From SFTH01 sp963643985 (GTDB lineage: Bacteria > Bacillota > Clostridia > Christensenellales > Aristaeellaceae): a stretch of DNA of 49,688 nt. This document shows positions 1 through 7,611 of the stretch, piece by piece; the stretch's first letter is position 1, and each line of letters opens with the position of its first letter. Under the pieces are notes generated by a model. The model made no database searches. It was given only the letters and a program-made list of their open reading frames with translations, and was not told the origin of the DNA. The stretch lies in contig CAVINP010000005.1 of assembly GCA_963643985.1 (NCBI GenBank), positions 1-49,688 on the forward strand, in the 5' to 3' direction. Made by a program: the position numbers and the translations under genes.

Positions 1-56
1 ACTGCTTTCGCAAAATTCACTGCTCAGCTTACCACCTCATTTAATCAGTGTATCCC
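1..56 (+). repeat. MITE-like element, right end only (cut by window start)
   Basis: This stretch shares an exact 33-bp core (13-45) with 12078-12110 inside the complete element at 11943-12120, and both end in a GTATCC terminus. Read in reverse, its end (TTTAGGGATACACTGATTAA) resembles the left end of the complete copy (TTTAGGATCCCCTGATTAAT), so the family has imperfect terminal inverted repeats. Only the right end is inside the window. The following ~60 bp up to the tRNA promoter hold no recognisable gene. Confidence 0.6.
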
Positions 57-120
57 TAAAGCCTCCTTGTAGTTATCTCTACTGCCGAATGCGATCAATT
101 AAAAAAATTCAAAATGGGTA

Positions 121-149
121 TTGACAAATACCGAAAACCGCGCTATAAT
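121..149 (+). promoter_or_regulatory. Sigma-A promoter of tRNA-Pro
   Basis: A consensus TTGACA (121-126) and a consensus TATAAT (144-149) are separated by exactly 17 bp. Transcription should start near 156, about 20 nt before the mature tRNA. A perfect promoter fits a stable-RNA gene. Confidence 0.85.
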
Positions 150-176
150 ATCACTTGTTCGTTGGAAAGCGAATGA

Positions 177-253
177 CTGGGTGTAGCGCAGTTTGGTAGC
201 GTGCTTGAATGGGGTTCAAGAGGCCGGAAGTTCGAATCTTCTCACCCAGACCA
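177..253 (+). tRNA. tRNA-Pro (anticodon GGG)
   Basis: The acceptor stem CTGGGTG (177-183) pairs fully with CACCCAG (243-249), followed by discriminator A and an encoded CCA (251-253). The anticodon stem CTTGA/TCAAG encloses the loop ATGGGGT, giving anticodon GGG, which reads CCC proline codons. The T arm has the usual GTTCGAATC loop. Length is 77 nt. It stands alone with its own promoter and terminator. Confidence 0.95.
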
Positions 254-257
254 ATTG

Positions 258-291
258 ATTCCCGAGGATGATGAGTCCTCGGGATTTTTTT
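258..291 (+). terminator. Rho-independent terminator after tRNA-Pro
   Basis: The 8-bp perfect stem CCCGAGGA (261-268)/TCCTCGGG (276-283) with a 7-nt loop is followed by A and a run of seven T. It begins five bases after the CCA end, so it ends the tRNA transcript. Confidence 0.9.
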
Positions 292-312
292 GTGCACATG
301 CAAGTTTACAAA

Positions 313-346
313 CCCCTCCGCCGCAAGCAGTCTTGCAGGGGAGGGG
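313..346 (-). terminator. Possible terminator of the hybrid histidine kinase gene
   Basis: On the minus strand, just past the kinase stop codon, CCCCTCC and GGAGGGG arms (340-346 and 313-319) enclose further GCAAG/CTTGC pairing. The following bases are TTTGT, a short T tract, so efficiency may be modest. Confidence 0.5.
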
Positions 347-352
347 AATGGC

Positions 353-2779
353 TTACTTCGCATATTTTCGCAGCACGCTGATCACGTTTTTGGTGTCGAT
401 GGGCTTGCCGATATGGTCGTTCATACCGGCATCCAGACAGGCACGGCGATCTTCGGCAAAGGCGTTGGCGGTCATGGCGATGATCGGCACGGTCGCGGCG
501 TCGGGCCGGTACAGCGTGCGTATGGCTTTCGTGGCCTCCAGACCGTCCATCACGGGCATCATCACGTCCATGAATATAAAGTCAAAGGTATAGGGTTCGG
601 ACTCGCGGAAGATGTCCAAACCCTGCCGGCCGTTTTCGGCGGAAACGATCTCAAGCCCCAGTTCCTCCAGCATGATGCCGGCGATCTCCATGTTGATGTC
701 GTTGTCCTCCACAAGCAGCGCACGGCAACCCGAGAGGTCGAGCGTCTCGGGCAGGGCTTTTTCGGCGATTGCCTGTCTGTAATTTTTGTCCAATGTCATT
801 GTGAGCACGATGCGGATGGTCGTGCCGACGTTTTCTTTGCTCTCAAGTTCTATGGTGCCGCCCATTTTCTTCACGATTTCGTTCACGATGGAAAGCCCCA
901 GACCCGAGCCGGAGAAACTGGTGGTCGTCTCCTTGCCCTCCTGGGTGAAGGGTTCGAAGGCATGCTTCTGGAAATCCTCGCTCATGCCCAGCCCCGTATC
1001 CGAGCAGACGAACTCGTATGTCGCCTGTTCGCCGTCGCTGCGCAGCTCGTTGCAGTAGATTCTCAGACTTCCGCCGGGGTGGTTGTACTTGATGGCGTTG
1101 GAGGCCAGATTCATCAGCACTCGGTTAAGATGCACCGGGCTGCCCACGAGATAGCGGTGCGTGATGTGTGTATCCTCCTGCCCGCCGCAGAAGGCGATGC
1201 TGTGCTGGCTCGCGTTGGCCGCCACGACCGGCAGCGTGTTGAGCAGCAACTGTGCCAGATCAAAGGGCTTGTATTCCAGCTCGATTGCGCCCGATTCCAT
1301 CTTGGAGATGTCCAGCACGTTGTTGACGAGGTTGAGCAGATAGTCGGTGGAGCGCAGTATCTTGTCCATGCACTCTTCGTATTTGTCCTTGTCGCCCTTG
1401 AAGCGGTCCATGATGTGCAGCATGCCCACGATGCCGTTGAGCGGCGTGCGTATGTCATGACTCATGCGCCGCAGGAAACTCGTCTTGGAGGTATTGGCCC
1501 TTTCGGCCTCGACCGCGGACGATTTCAGCTGTTCGCGGTAGTGCAGTTCCTTTTGTTTTTCGGGTGTGACATCCTTCGAGGCATAGATGGCGGAGATGAC
1601 GCGCCCCGCCGCGTCGTGTTTCTTGGCGATGAACCTGGATTCAAACCACTTGCCGTAGGGCGCCCTGTACTCCGTCACGAGCGTCGTGTCCTTGCCCATA
1701 CGCGTTGCGAGCGTTCCCAGATTGACAAAGGCACGCATTTTTTCGATATCGTCCGGATGAATAAAATACGTCAGCACATCTTCCATGACTTCGTCGAAGT
1801 TGCCCTGCGCTTTGCCGCCCATGACGGCTTCCATCGGCGATGTGGTCTGGACGATCCTGTAGCCATGGGTCGGCAGGTCGGCCTCTATGATGGTGGTGTA
1901 GATGGTGGAGAGTGCACCGATGACCTCGGCATGCTCGGCGGCCTGCAGCAGGGCGCGATCGCGCTCGGCCTCCTCGTCGATGCACTTCGCCACGGAAATA
2001 GCTGTGATCTTCTCGTCGGAGCATTCCGTGCAGATGATGTGCGTGTCCATATAGTGCACCTTGCCGTCATCACCGTTTTGAGGATGGCGGAGTGCAAGCT
2101 CCTTTTTCCCCTGACGGAAGGCCTCCATCGCAGCTTTGCGGTTAAACAACGCGAGAAATGCCTCGGCAGCCTTGGGATCGGGTATCGTCGATGCCCCGAC
2201 ATTGACCAATTCATCTACTGTGCCGGCATACGCAGCAGTCTTGTTGAGAAAGTTGTCGTATTCAACCATATCATAGCGGTTGTTTGTATAATCAATGCTG
2301 ATGACCAGCGGATAGACGATTCCCATGGCTTTGGCGTAGTGGCGGATCTGGGCGTTGCGCTTTTTCTCGGCTTCGTAGGCCTTCAGCAGCGCCTCCTGAG
2401 CCTCCTGCTGGCGCAGTCTGGAGAATATATTCTCCTTGATGTCACAGATCACGCAGGCACAGTAGCCCACCTGTCCCGTCGGATAGGCCTCTACATGCAG
2501 ATACAGGCCGATTTCCTCGGAGATATCGTCAAAGTAGACGCTCAGCCCGCGGTAGGCGGCATCGTAGTAGTGCCTGAGCCATTTGCGGTTGCCGTTCGGG
2601 AAAACTTCAAAGAAGCGGTGACCGGTCAGTTCCTCTTGAGATTTGCCCTCGATCTTCGCAAGTTCTTCGTTGACATGGATGAACGTCCAGTCGATCGGAT
2701 GACCGTTGTCATCCAGTTCGACACGGATCGTACAGTAGCCGTGGGGCTTGCCCAGGGCGGGTTGCGTCGTTTTGGGCAT
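353..2779 (-). CDS. Soluble PAS hybrid histidine kinase with C-terminal receiver
   Basis: An 808-residue hybrid sensor kinase. An N-terminal PAS domain (about 10-110) is followed by further PAS-like sensory sequence (about 150-410). The dimerisation/phospho-acceptor motif MSHDIRTPLNG puts the phosphorylated His at 441. The ATPase has an N box around 557-566, a G1 box DTGLGMS (594-600) and a G2 box GSGLGLS (624-630). The receiver domain (about 685-805) has the acidic pair ED at 691-692, phospho-acceptor D738 and conserved K792. No signal peptide or membrane segment is seen, so it probably senses a cytoplasmic cue. The output partner is not encoded beside it; a separate Hpt protein or regulator elsewhere would be needed. 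The start is the ATG preceded by AAAGGGAATTATC. It points the same way as the helicase gene upstream but has its own putative promoter. Confidence 0.9.
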   Translation of the reverse strand: MPKTTQPALGKPHGYCTIRVELDDNGHPIDWTFIHVNEELAKIEGKSQEELTGHRFFEVFPNGNRKWLRHYYDAAYRGLSVYFDDISEEIGLYLHVEAYPTGQVGYCACVICDIKENIFSRLRQQEAQEALLKAYEAEKKRNAQIRHYAKAMGIVYPLVISIDYTNNRYDMVEYDNFLNKTAAYAGTVDELVNVGASTIPDPKAAEAFLALFNRKAAMEAFRQGKKELALRHPQNGDDGKVHYMDTHIICTECSDEKITAISVAKCIDEEAERDRALLQAAEHAEVIGALSTIYTTIIEADLPTHGYRIVQTTSPMEAVMGGKAQGNFDEVMEDVLTYFIHPDDIEKMRAFVNLGTLATRMGKDTTLVTEYRAPYGKWFESRFIAKKHDAAGRVISAIYASKDVTPEKQKELHYREQLKSSAVEAERANTSKTSFLRRMSHDIRTPLNGIVGMLHIMDRFKGDKDKYEECMDKILRSTDYLLNLVNNVLDISKMESGAIELEYKPFDLAQLLLNTLPVVAANASQHSIAFCGGQEDTHITHRYLVGSPVHLNRVLMNLASNAIKYNHPGGSLRIYCNELRSDGEQATYEFVCSDTGLGMSEDFQKHAFEPFTQEGKETTTSFSGSGLGLSIVNEIVKKMGGTIELESKENVGTTIRIVLTMTLDKNYRQAIAEKALPETLDLSGCRALLVEDNDINMEIAGIMLEELGLEIVSAENGRQGLDIFRESEPYTFDFIFMDVMMPVMDGLEATKAIRTLYRPDAATVPIIAMTANAFAEDRRACLDAGMNDHIGKPIDTKNVISVLRKYAK

Positions 2780-2836
2780 GATAATTCCCTTTCAATTCAT
2801 GAATAAGCATGACAGTTTCACAAGTATGTTAAAAGC

Positions 2837-2866
2837 AGTATATCACATATCACGGTATAAAAGCAA
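2837..2866 (-). promoter_or_regulatory. Putative promoter of the hybrid kinase
   Basis: On the minus strand TTGCTT (2866-2861) and TATACT (2842-2837) are 18 bp apart, about 60 nt before the kinase start codon. The -35 is weak and the -10 is good. Confidence 0.45.
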
Positions 2867-2938
2867 TTGTTTTCGACCGGATTACGAAATTTCATAAAAA
2901 GTGGCCGCTTACGGAAAACCGGGGAAGGGAAAAGCGCA

Positions 2939-2984
2939 GGATCAGGGAAGAGGAACAAGAGGCTGACCCTCCGGTCCCTGATCC
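2939..2984 (-). terminator. Inverted repeat after the helicase gene, possible terminator
   Basis: Arms GGATCAGGGA (2939-2948) and TCCCTGATCC (2975-2984) are a perfect 10-bp inverted repeat with a long, partly self-pairing loop. It lies 34 bp past the helicase stop. On the minus strand it is followed by GCGCTTTTCCC, a poor T tract, so it may instead be an RNA-stabilising hairpin. Confidence 0.4.
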
Positions 2985-3017
2985 CTGTTTTCCTGACGTA
3001 AAAAGTGAAGCGCCCGA

Positions 3018-4880
3018 TTATTTGTGCCGGTCGCGGCGGTGCGAACCGCGGTCGTTGTTCTTGCCGTTGCGCGTCTTTTGCACCGGCTTGCGGTTGTACG
3101 TGTCCCTGCGTTCCGTGCGCTTTTCCCTGTGTTCGTGCTTCGCGGGCGTGACATCAAAGCGACTGAGATCGCTTGCGTCAAGAAGCTTTGCCTTGGCATC
3201 GGCCGAGAGTCTGATCTTGCCGCGACGAACGGCCGCCTGCAGCGGGGCCTCGGCCGGCCTGTTCCGCTCGTTTCTGTTGCTGCGTCCGGTGCCCGGCTTT
3301 TCCTGATACAGACGAACGGCAGCGGGAATGCCGCAGATCTTCAGCCCCTTCAGCGAGCGCACGATTCTCTCTGCCTGTGCGGCAGGCACGCCCACGACGC
3401 AGTGATCATCGTAGATCTCGATCTTGCCGATCTCGCGCCCGGGGATGTTGGCACGTTCCGCCACGGCGCTGACCACATGGTTGGGCGCGATGCGCTGCCT
3501 GCGGCCAAGGCCGATGACGATGCGACTATACCGGTCACCGTCCGCGCTCCTGCGCTCAAATACGATGTCCTGCAGCTGCAGTTCTTCCTTTTTCCAGGCG
3601 GCCTGCATGGCGGCTGCGGCAATGAGCTCGGGATCGCAGCCCGCCTCGATCAGCCCCCGCGCCATATCGCGGTACTGTTCGTCCACTCCGCCCTCGATGA
3701 TCTGCGTCAGGGCTTCGCGCTGCCGCGCATGCTGCTTTTCACGGATCTCCGCGACGGTCGGAATCGGCGCCTGCGTGATCTCGGACTTGGCCATGTGCGC
3801 CAGATCACGTATCATATAATACTGGCGGCGGCCGGAGCAGATGGTCACGGCGCAGCCTTCCTTGCCCGCGCGGCCCGTGCGGCCGATGCGGTGGACATAA
3901 TATTCGTCGTGTCCGGGCACGTCGTAGTTGATGACGTAGTCGATATCGTTGACATCAATGCCGCGCGCCGCCACGTCCGTGGCCACCAGTATCGGTATGC
4001 GGGCAGACTTGAACGCATCCATCACGCGCGTGCGCTGGCTCTGGTTCAGGTCGCCGTGCAGCGCCTCGGCGGGGAAACCGTTTTTGCTCAGGTACTGCGT
4101 CACTTCCTCGACCATCAGCTTGGTGTTGCAGAAGATCATGCACAGCTTCGGCTCGTAGGCCCGCAGTATGAGGTTGAGCGCGTCCAGCTTGCGCCCCATC
4201 GGCACGTCGATGTAAGTCTGGCGGATATTCTCGAGCGTGACCTGCTCGCGGTTGATCTCGACGATGTGCGGCTCGGTGAGATAGGTTTCGGTAATTTCAA
4301 GTATGGCGGGGGGCATGGTGGCCGAGAAAAGCACCGTCTGCCTTGTCTCGGGCACATCCTTGAGTATGGTCTCGATGTCCTCGCGGAAGCCCATGGAAAG
4401 CATTTCGTCGGCCTCATCCAGCACGACCAGGGAGACATTGCTCAGAGAGAGCGTGCCGCGGCGCATATGGTCCATCACGCGACCGGGCGTGCCGATGACA
4501 AGGTTGCACTTTTTCAGCCTTGCGATCTGCCGTTCCATCGGCGCACCGCCGTAGACGTCCGTGACCCAGATGCCGGTCATGAAGCGCGTCAGTTTCTTGA
4601 TTTCGTCACAGCCCTGCTGCGCCAGCTCGCGCGTGGGGCAGAGGATGAGGACTTGCACGGTCGTTTCGGTCTCTTCTCGGTCGATCTTTTCGATGGCCGG
4701 GATGGCGAAAGCCAGCGTCTTGCCCGTGCCCGTCTGGGATTTGCCGATGATGTCGCGCCCCTCACGGATGCGGGGGATGGCCTGCGCCTGTATGTCCGTG
4801 GCACAGTCAAAGCCCAGTTCGTCGATGGCACGCTGCATTTCGGGGATCAGATTCAGTTCACTAAATTTTACTTCGCTCAT
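3018..4880 (-). CDS. DEAD-box ATP-dependent RNA helicase with DbpA-type RNA-binding tail
   Basis: A 620-residue RNA helicase that unwinds structured RNA using ATP, likely in ribosome assembly or mRNA turnover. Visible motifs are the Q-motif region (6-36), Walker A SQTGTGKT (48-55), PTRELA (82-87), TPGR (131-134), DEAD (155-158), SAT (186-188) and HRIGRTGR (330-337). Residues about 451-525 match the DbpA C-terminal RNA-binding fold, which recruits such enzymes to structured rRNA. The last ~90 residues are basic and rich in Arg, Asn and His, as in the disordered tails of CsdA/CshA. The ATG at 4880 is chosen because the family Q motif begins right after it; the frame stays open further upstream but that extension resembles nothing. 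The ribosome binding site (GAGACAG) is weak. The gene is divergent from the phosphate transporter, and about 230 bp separate them. Confidence 0.92.
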   Translation of the reverse strand: MSEVKFSELNLIPEMQRAIDELGFDCATDIQAQAIPRIREGRDIIGKSQTGTGKTLAFAIPAIEKIDREETETTVQVLILCPTRELAQQGCDEIKKLTRFMTGIWVTDVYGGAPMERQIARLKKCNLVIGTPGRVMDHMRRGTLSLSNVSLVVLDEADEMLSMGFREDIETILKDVPETRQTVLFSATMPPAILEITETYLTEPHIVEINREQVTLENIRQTYIDVPMGRKLDALNLILRAYEPKLCMIFCNTKLMVEEVTQYLSKNGFPAEALHGDLNQSQRTRVMDAFKSARIPILVATDVAARGIDVNDIDYVINYDVPGHDEYYVHRIGRTGRAGKEGCAVTICSGRRQYYMIRDLAHMAKSEITQAPIPTVAEIREKQHARQREALTQIIEGGVDEQYRDMARGLIEAGCDPELIAAAAMQAAWKKEELQLQDIVFERRSADGDRYSRIVIGLGRRQRIAPNHVVSAVAERANIPGREIGKIEIYDDHCVVGVPAAQAERIVRSLKGLKICGIPAAVRLYQEKPGTGRSNRNERNRPAEAPLQAAVRRGKIRLSADAKAKLLDASDLSRFDVTPAKHEHREKRTERRDTYNRKPVQKTRNGKNNDRGSHRRDRHK

Positions 4881-5107
4881 ATTCTGTCTCGATTCGTTTG
4901 TAATAATCCGATCATATAATGTTCGCATTACCAACGCTATCGATCGGCAGTTAAACTCAAGTGATGTTTGTGTTTGACCGACCGATTTCACCCGGACAGA
5001 CTGCGATCTTACATAGATTTGATATTTCGCCGATAATTCTTTTGATACAGTGCGTCTATACTTGATCTCAGGATGAAGAATTGAAGCTGTGCAAAGGAGA
5101 TAAATGC

Positions 5108-6856
5108 ATGAGTATTTTTGACGTACTGAACATGATCGGAGGCCTGTGCCTGTTCCTTTTCGGCATGAACCTGATGGGGCAGGCACTGGAGAAGCGTGCG
5201 GGCGGCAAGCTCAGAACGCTGCTGGGCAAGATGACCGGCCGCAAGATGACCGGTTTCCTCACAGGTCTGGGTGTCACTGCGGTGATCCAGAGTTCATCGG
5301 CCACGACGGTCATGGTCGTGGGCTTCGTCAATTCGGGCCTTCTGACGCTCAAGCAGTCCATCAACGTGATCATGGGCGCCAACGTCGGCACGACCGTGAC
5401 GGCATGGATACTGTCCCTGGGCGGCATCAGCAGCGATACGCTCTGGGTCAAGCTCCTGAAGCCGACCTCCTTTACGCCCATACTGGCGCTGATCGGCATC
5501 ATACTCTACATGTTCTGCAAGAGCAGCAAGAAAAAGGACAGCGGCCTGATCCTCCTGGGTTTTGCGACGCTTATGTTCGGCATGGAAACCATGAGCTCGG
5601 CGGTTTCCGGGCTTAAGGATGTGCCCGGCTTCCGAGATATCTTTCTGATGTTCACCAACCCGATCCTGGGCGTGCTGGCGGGTGCTTTGCTCACGGCCAT
5701 CATACAGTCCAGCTCCGCATCGGTCGGTATACTGCAGGCACTGGCGGTGACGGGTCAGGTCTCCTACGGCGCTGCGATACCGATCATCATGGGTCAGAAC
5801 ATCGGCACCTGCATCACGGCCATACTTTCCTCCATCGGCACCAACAAGAACGCACGCCGTGCCGCAGTGGTTCACCTGATGTTCAACATCATCGGCACCA
5901 TCGTCTGGCTGAGCGTATTCTGCATCGTGAAGCTGATCTTTGCACCCGCGCTGCTTACTCAGTCGGCGAGCATGTTCGGCATCGCCGTGGCGCACTCGAT
6001 CTTTAACATCCTCTGCACGGCTCTGCTGCTGCCGCAGACGGGAATGCTGGAGAAACTGGCCATGCGCATTGTACCCGAGGGCAACAAGAAGCATGAGGAA
6101 AGTGTCACGCTGCTGGACGAGCGCCTTCTGGCTACCCCGCCGCTTGCACTGGAGCGCTGCCATGAACTGGTTGAGAAGATGGCGCAGGATGCCAGCGACG
6201 CGCTGCGCAACAGTCTGAGCCTCGTCAGAGAATTTGATCCGCAGGTTGCCTGGAGCATCCGTGAGGCAGAGGACAGAACCGATCACTACGAGGATGCCAT
6301 CAGCACCTACCTGATCAAGCTCAGCGCCGAGCCGCTGACGCAGGAGGCCGGCGAGGAAACCACCGCCATGCTCAAGTACATCGGCGACTTTGAGCGCATT
6401 GCCGACCATGCAGTGGATATTCTCAAGTCTGCCGAGGAGATGCGAGACAAGAATATCAAGTTCTCCGAAGAGGCTGACAGGGAACTGAACGTGCTGACAC
6501 GTGCGATCGAAAAGATACTGGATATGACCTTCCGGGCCTTCGACGAAAACGATGCGGATCTGGCTGCGCAGGTCGAGCCGCTCGAGCAGGTGATCGACAC
6601 CCTGAAGGAAGAGATGCGCACCGGCCACATACTGCGCATGACCAAGGGCGAGTGCAGCGCGGAAGCGGGCTTCGTCTGGGCCGACCTGCTGACCAATCTG
6701 GAGCGTACTTCGGATCATTGCTCCAACATTGCCGGATGCGTGATGGACATTGCATGTCATCAGCTCTCGCTGCACGATACGCTGCGTCAGAAGAAGGACG
6801 GCGGCGGCAACTTCGACAAGCTCTATGAGGACTACGCGAACGAATTCGCACTGTGA
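5108..6856 (+). CDS. Na+/phosphate cotransporter, NptA/YjbB family with PhoU-like tail
   Basis: A 582-residue inner-membrane transporter expected to move inorganic phosphate with sodium. The two inverted PNaS repeats are visible by the hallmark QSSSA motifs near residues 62 and 202, each in a hydrophobic helical hairpin and each followed by a G-N-(V/I)-G-T motif. From about residue 340 to the end the protein is charged and helical, matching the two three-helix units of PhoU, which ties transport to phosphate control. The start at 5108 follows AAAGGAGA by 7 nt; an overlapping ATG at 5104 is out of frame. The gene is followed after 77 bp by an OmpR/PhoR-type regulator pair, a context that suggests phosphate-responsive control, although no Pho box could be picked out by eye. 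Confidence 0.9.
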   Translation: MSIFDVLNMIGGLCLFLFGMNLMGQALEKRAGGKLRTLLGKMTGRKMTGFLTGLGVTAVIQSSSATTVMVVGFVNSGLLTLKQSINVIMGANVGTTVTAWILSLGGISSDTLWVKLLKPTSFTPILALIGIILYMFCKSSKKKDSGLILLGFATLMFGMETMSSAVSGLKDVPGFRDIFLMFTNPILGVLAGALLTAIIQSSSASVGILQALAVTGQVSYGAAIPIIMGQNIGTCITAILSSIGTNKNARRAAVVHLMFNIIGTIVWLSVFCIVKLIFAPALLTQSASMFGIAVAHSIFNILCTALLLPQTGMLEKLAMRIVPEGNKKHEESVTLLDERLLATPPLALERCHELVEKMAQDASDALRNSLSLVREFDPQVAWSIREAEDRTDHYEDAISTYLIKLSAEPLTQEAGEETTAMLKYIGDFERIADHAVDILKSAEEMRDKNIKFSEEADRELNVLTRAIEKILDMTFRAFDENDADLAAQVEPLEQVIDTLKEEMRTGHILRMTKGECSAEAGFVWADLLTNLERTSDHCSNIAGCVMDIACHQLSLHDTLRQKKDGGGNFDKLYEDYANEFAL

Positions 6857-6895
6857 TTTTTTCGGCAAAGCCGCGCATTCACGCAAAATATGTTG

Positions 6896-6901
6896 TATAA
6901 T
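6896..6901 (+). promoter_or_regulatory. Candidate -10 element before the response regulator
   Basis: A consensus TATAAT lies in the 77-bp gap between transporter and regulator genes, about 32 bp before the regulator start. No good -35 is found 16-18 bp upstream, so it may need an activator or may be fortuitous. Confidence 0.35.
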
Positions 6902-6933
6902 GAAGCCGGCGAAAAAACATTGGGGTGATTTGA

Positions 6934-7611
6934 ATGATATTTTGTGTGGAAGACGATGCGGCAATCCGGAAGCTGATGATATATGCGCTGGGATCTGCAG
7001 GCTTTGAGGCCGGAGGCTTTGAGGAGGGGAGTGCTCTCTTTGAAGCACTCGAGCATGAGACGCCGCAGATGGTGATGCTGGATATCATGCTGCCGGGCGA
7101 GGACGGCATATCGATACTTAAGAAGCTTCGATCAAGGAGCGATACAAGGCGCGTGCCGGTCATCATGACCACGGCCAAAGGCGAGGAATATGACAAGGTC
7201 ATAGCGCTCGATCTTGGCGCGGACGACTATCTGGCCAAGCCCTTCGGCATGATGGAGATGGTCTCCCGCGTGCGTGCGGTGCTTCGCAGAACCGCGCCCC
7301 GGGAGACGGAAAACACGCGCCTGCAGGAGGGCGAACTGGTCGTGGATACGCTCTCGCACCGTGTACTGGTGGACGGCAAGGAAGTCACACTCACGCTCAA
7401 GGAATATGACCTGCTGTGCCTGCTGATGAACAACCGCGGCCGGGCGTTCACGCGCGATGCGCTGCTCTCGGCGGTCTGGAACGATGATTTCATGGGAGAA
7501 ACCCGCACGGTGGACGTGCATATCGGTACGCTGCGTGCCAAGCTCGGCAAGTGCGCCTACCTGATAGAAACGGTTCGCGGCGTGGGTTACAGAATGGGAG
7601 GACATAAATGA
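6934..7611 (+). CDS. OmpR/PhoB-family response regulator
   Basis: A 225-residue two-component regulator. The receiver domain (1-115) has the acidic pair at 6-8, phospho-acceptor D50 in MLDIMLPG, and K102 in the LAKPFG motif. The C-terminal winged-helix DNA-binding domain (about 130-222) carries the typical LTLKEYDLLCLL entry helix, the TVDVHIGTLRAKL recognition region and the closing RGVGYRM strand. The start follows GGGGTGATTTGA. The stop codon overlaps the start of the downstream sensor kinase (ATGA), indicating translational coupling and a cognate pair. Position behind a phosphate transporter with a PhoU tail makes a PhoB-like role likely, but this is from context only. Confidence 0.92.
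   Translation: MIFCVEDDAAIRKLMIYALGSAGFEAGGFEEGSALFEALEHETPQMVMLDIMLPGEDGISILKKLRSRSDTRRVPVIMTTAKGEEYDKVIALDLGADDYLAKPFGMMEMVSRVRAVLRRTAPRETENTRLQEGELVVDTLSHRVLVDGKEVTLTLKEYDLLCLLMNNRGRAFTRDALLSAVWNDDFMGETRTVDVHIGTLRAKLGKCAYLIETVRGVGYRMGGHK

Noticed and set aside
290..2806. Plus-strand 838-codon open frame opposite the hybrid kinase
   Set aside because: It mirrors the kinase codons, lacks known motifs and a start signal; the minus strand has all kinase motifs in order.
4881..5186. N-terminal extension of the RNA helicase by up to 102 residues
   Set aside because: The family Q motif begins right after the ATG at 4880, and the upstream translation shows no similarity or ribosome binding site.
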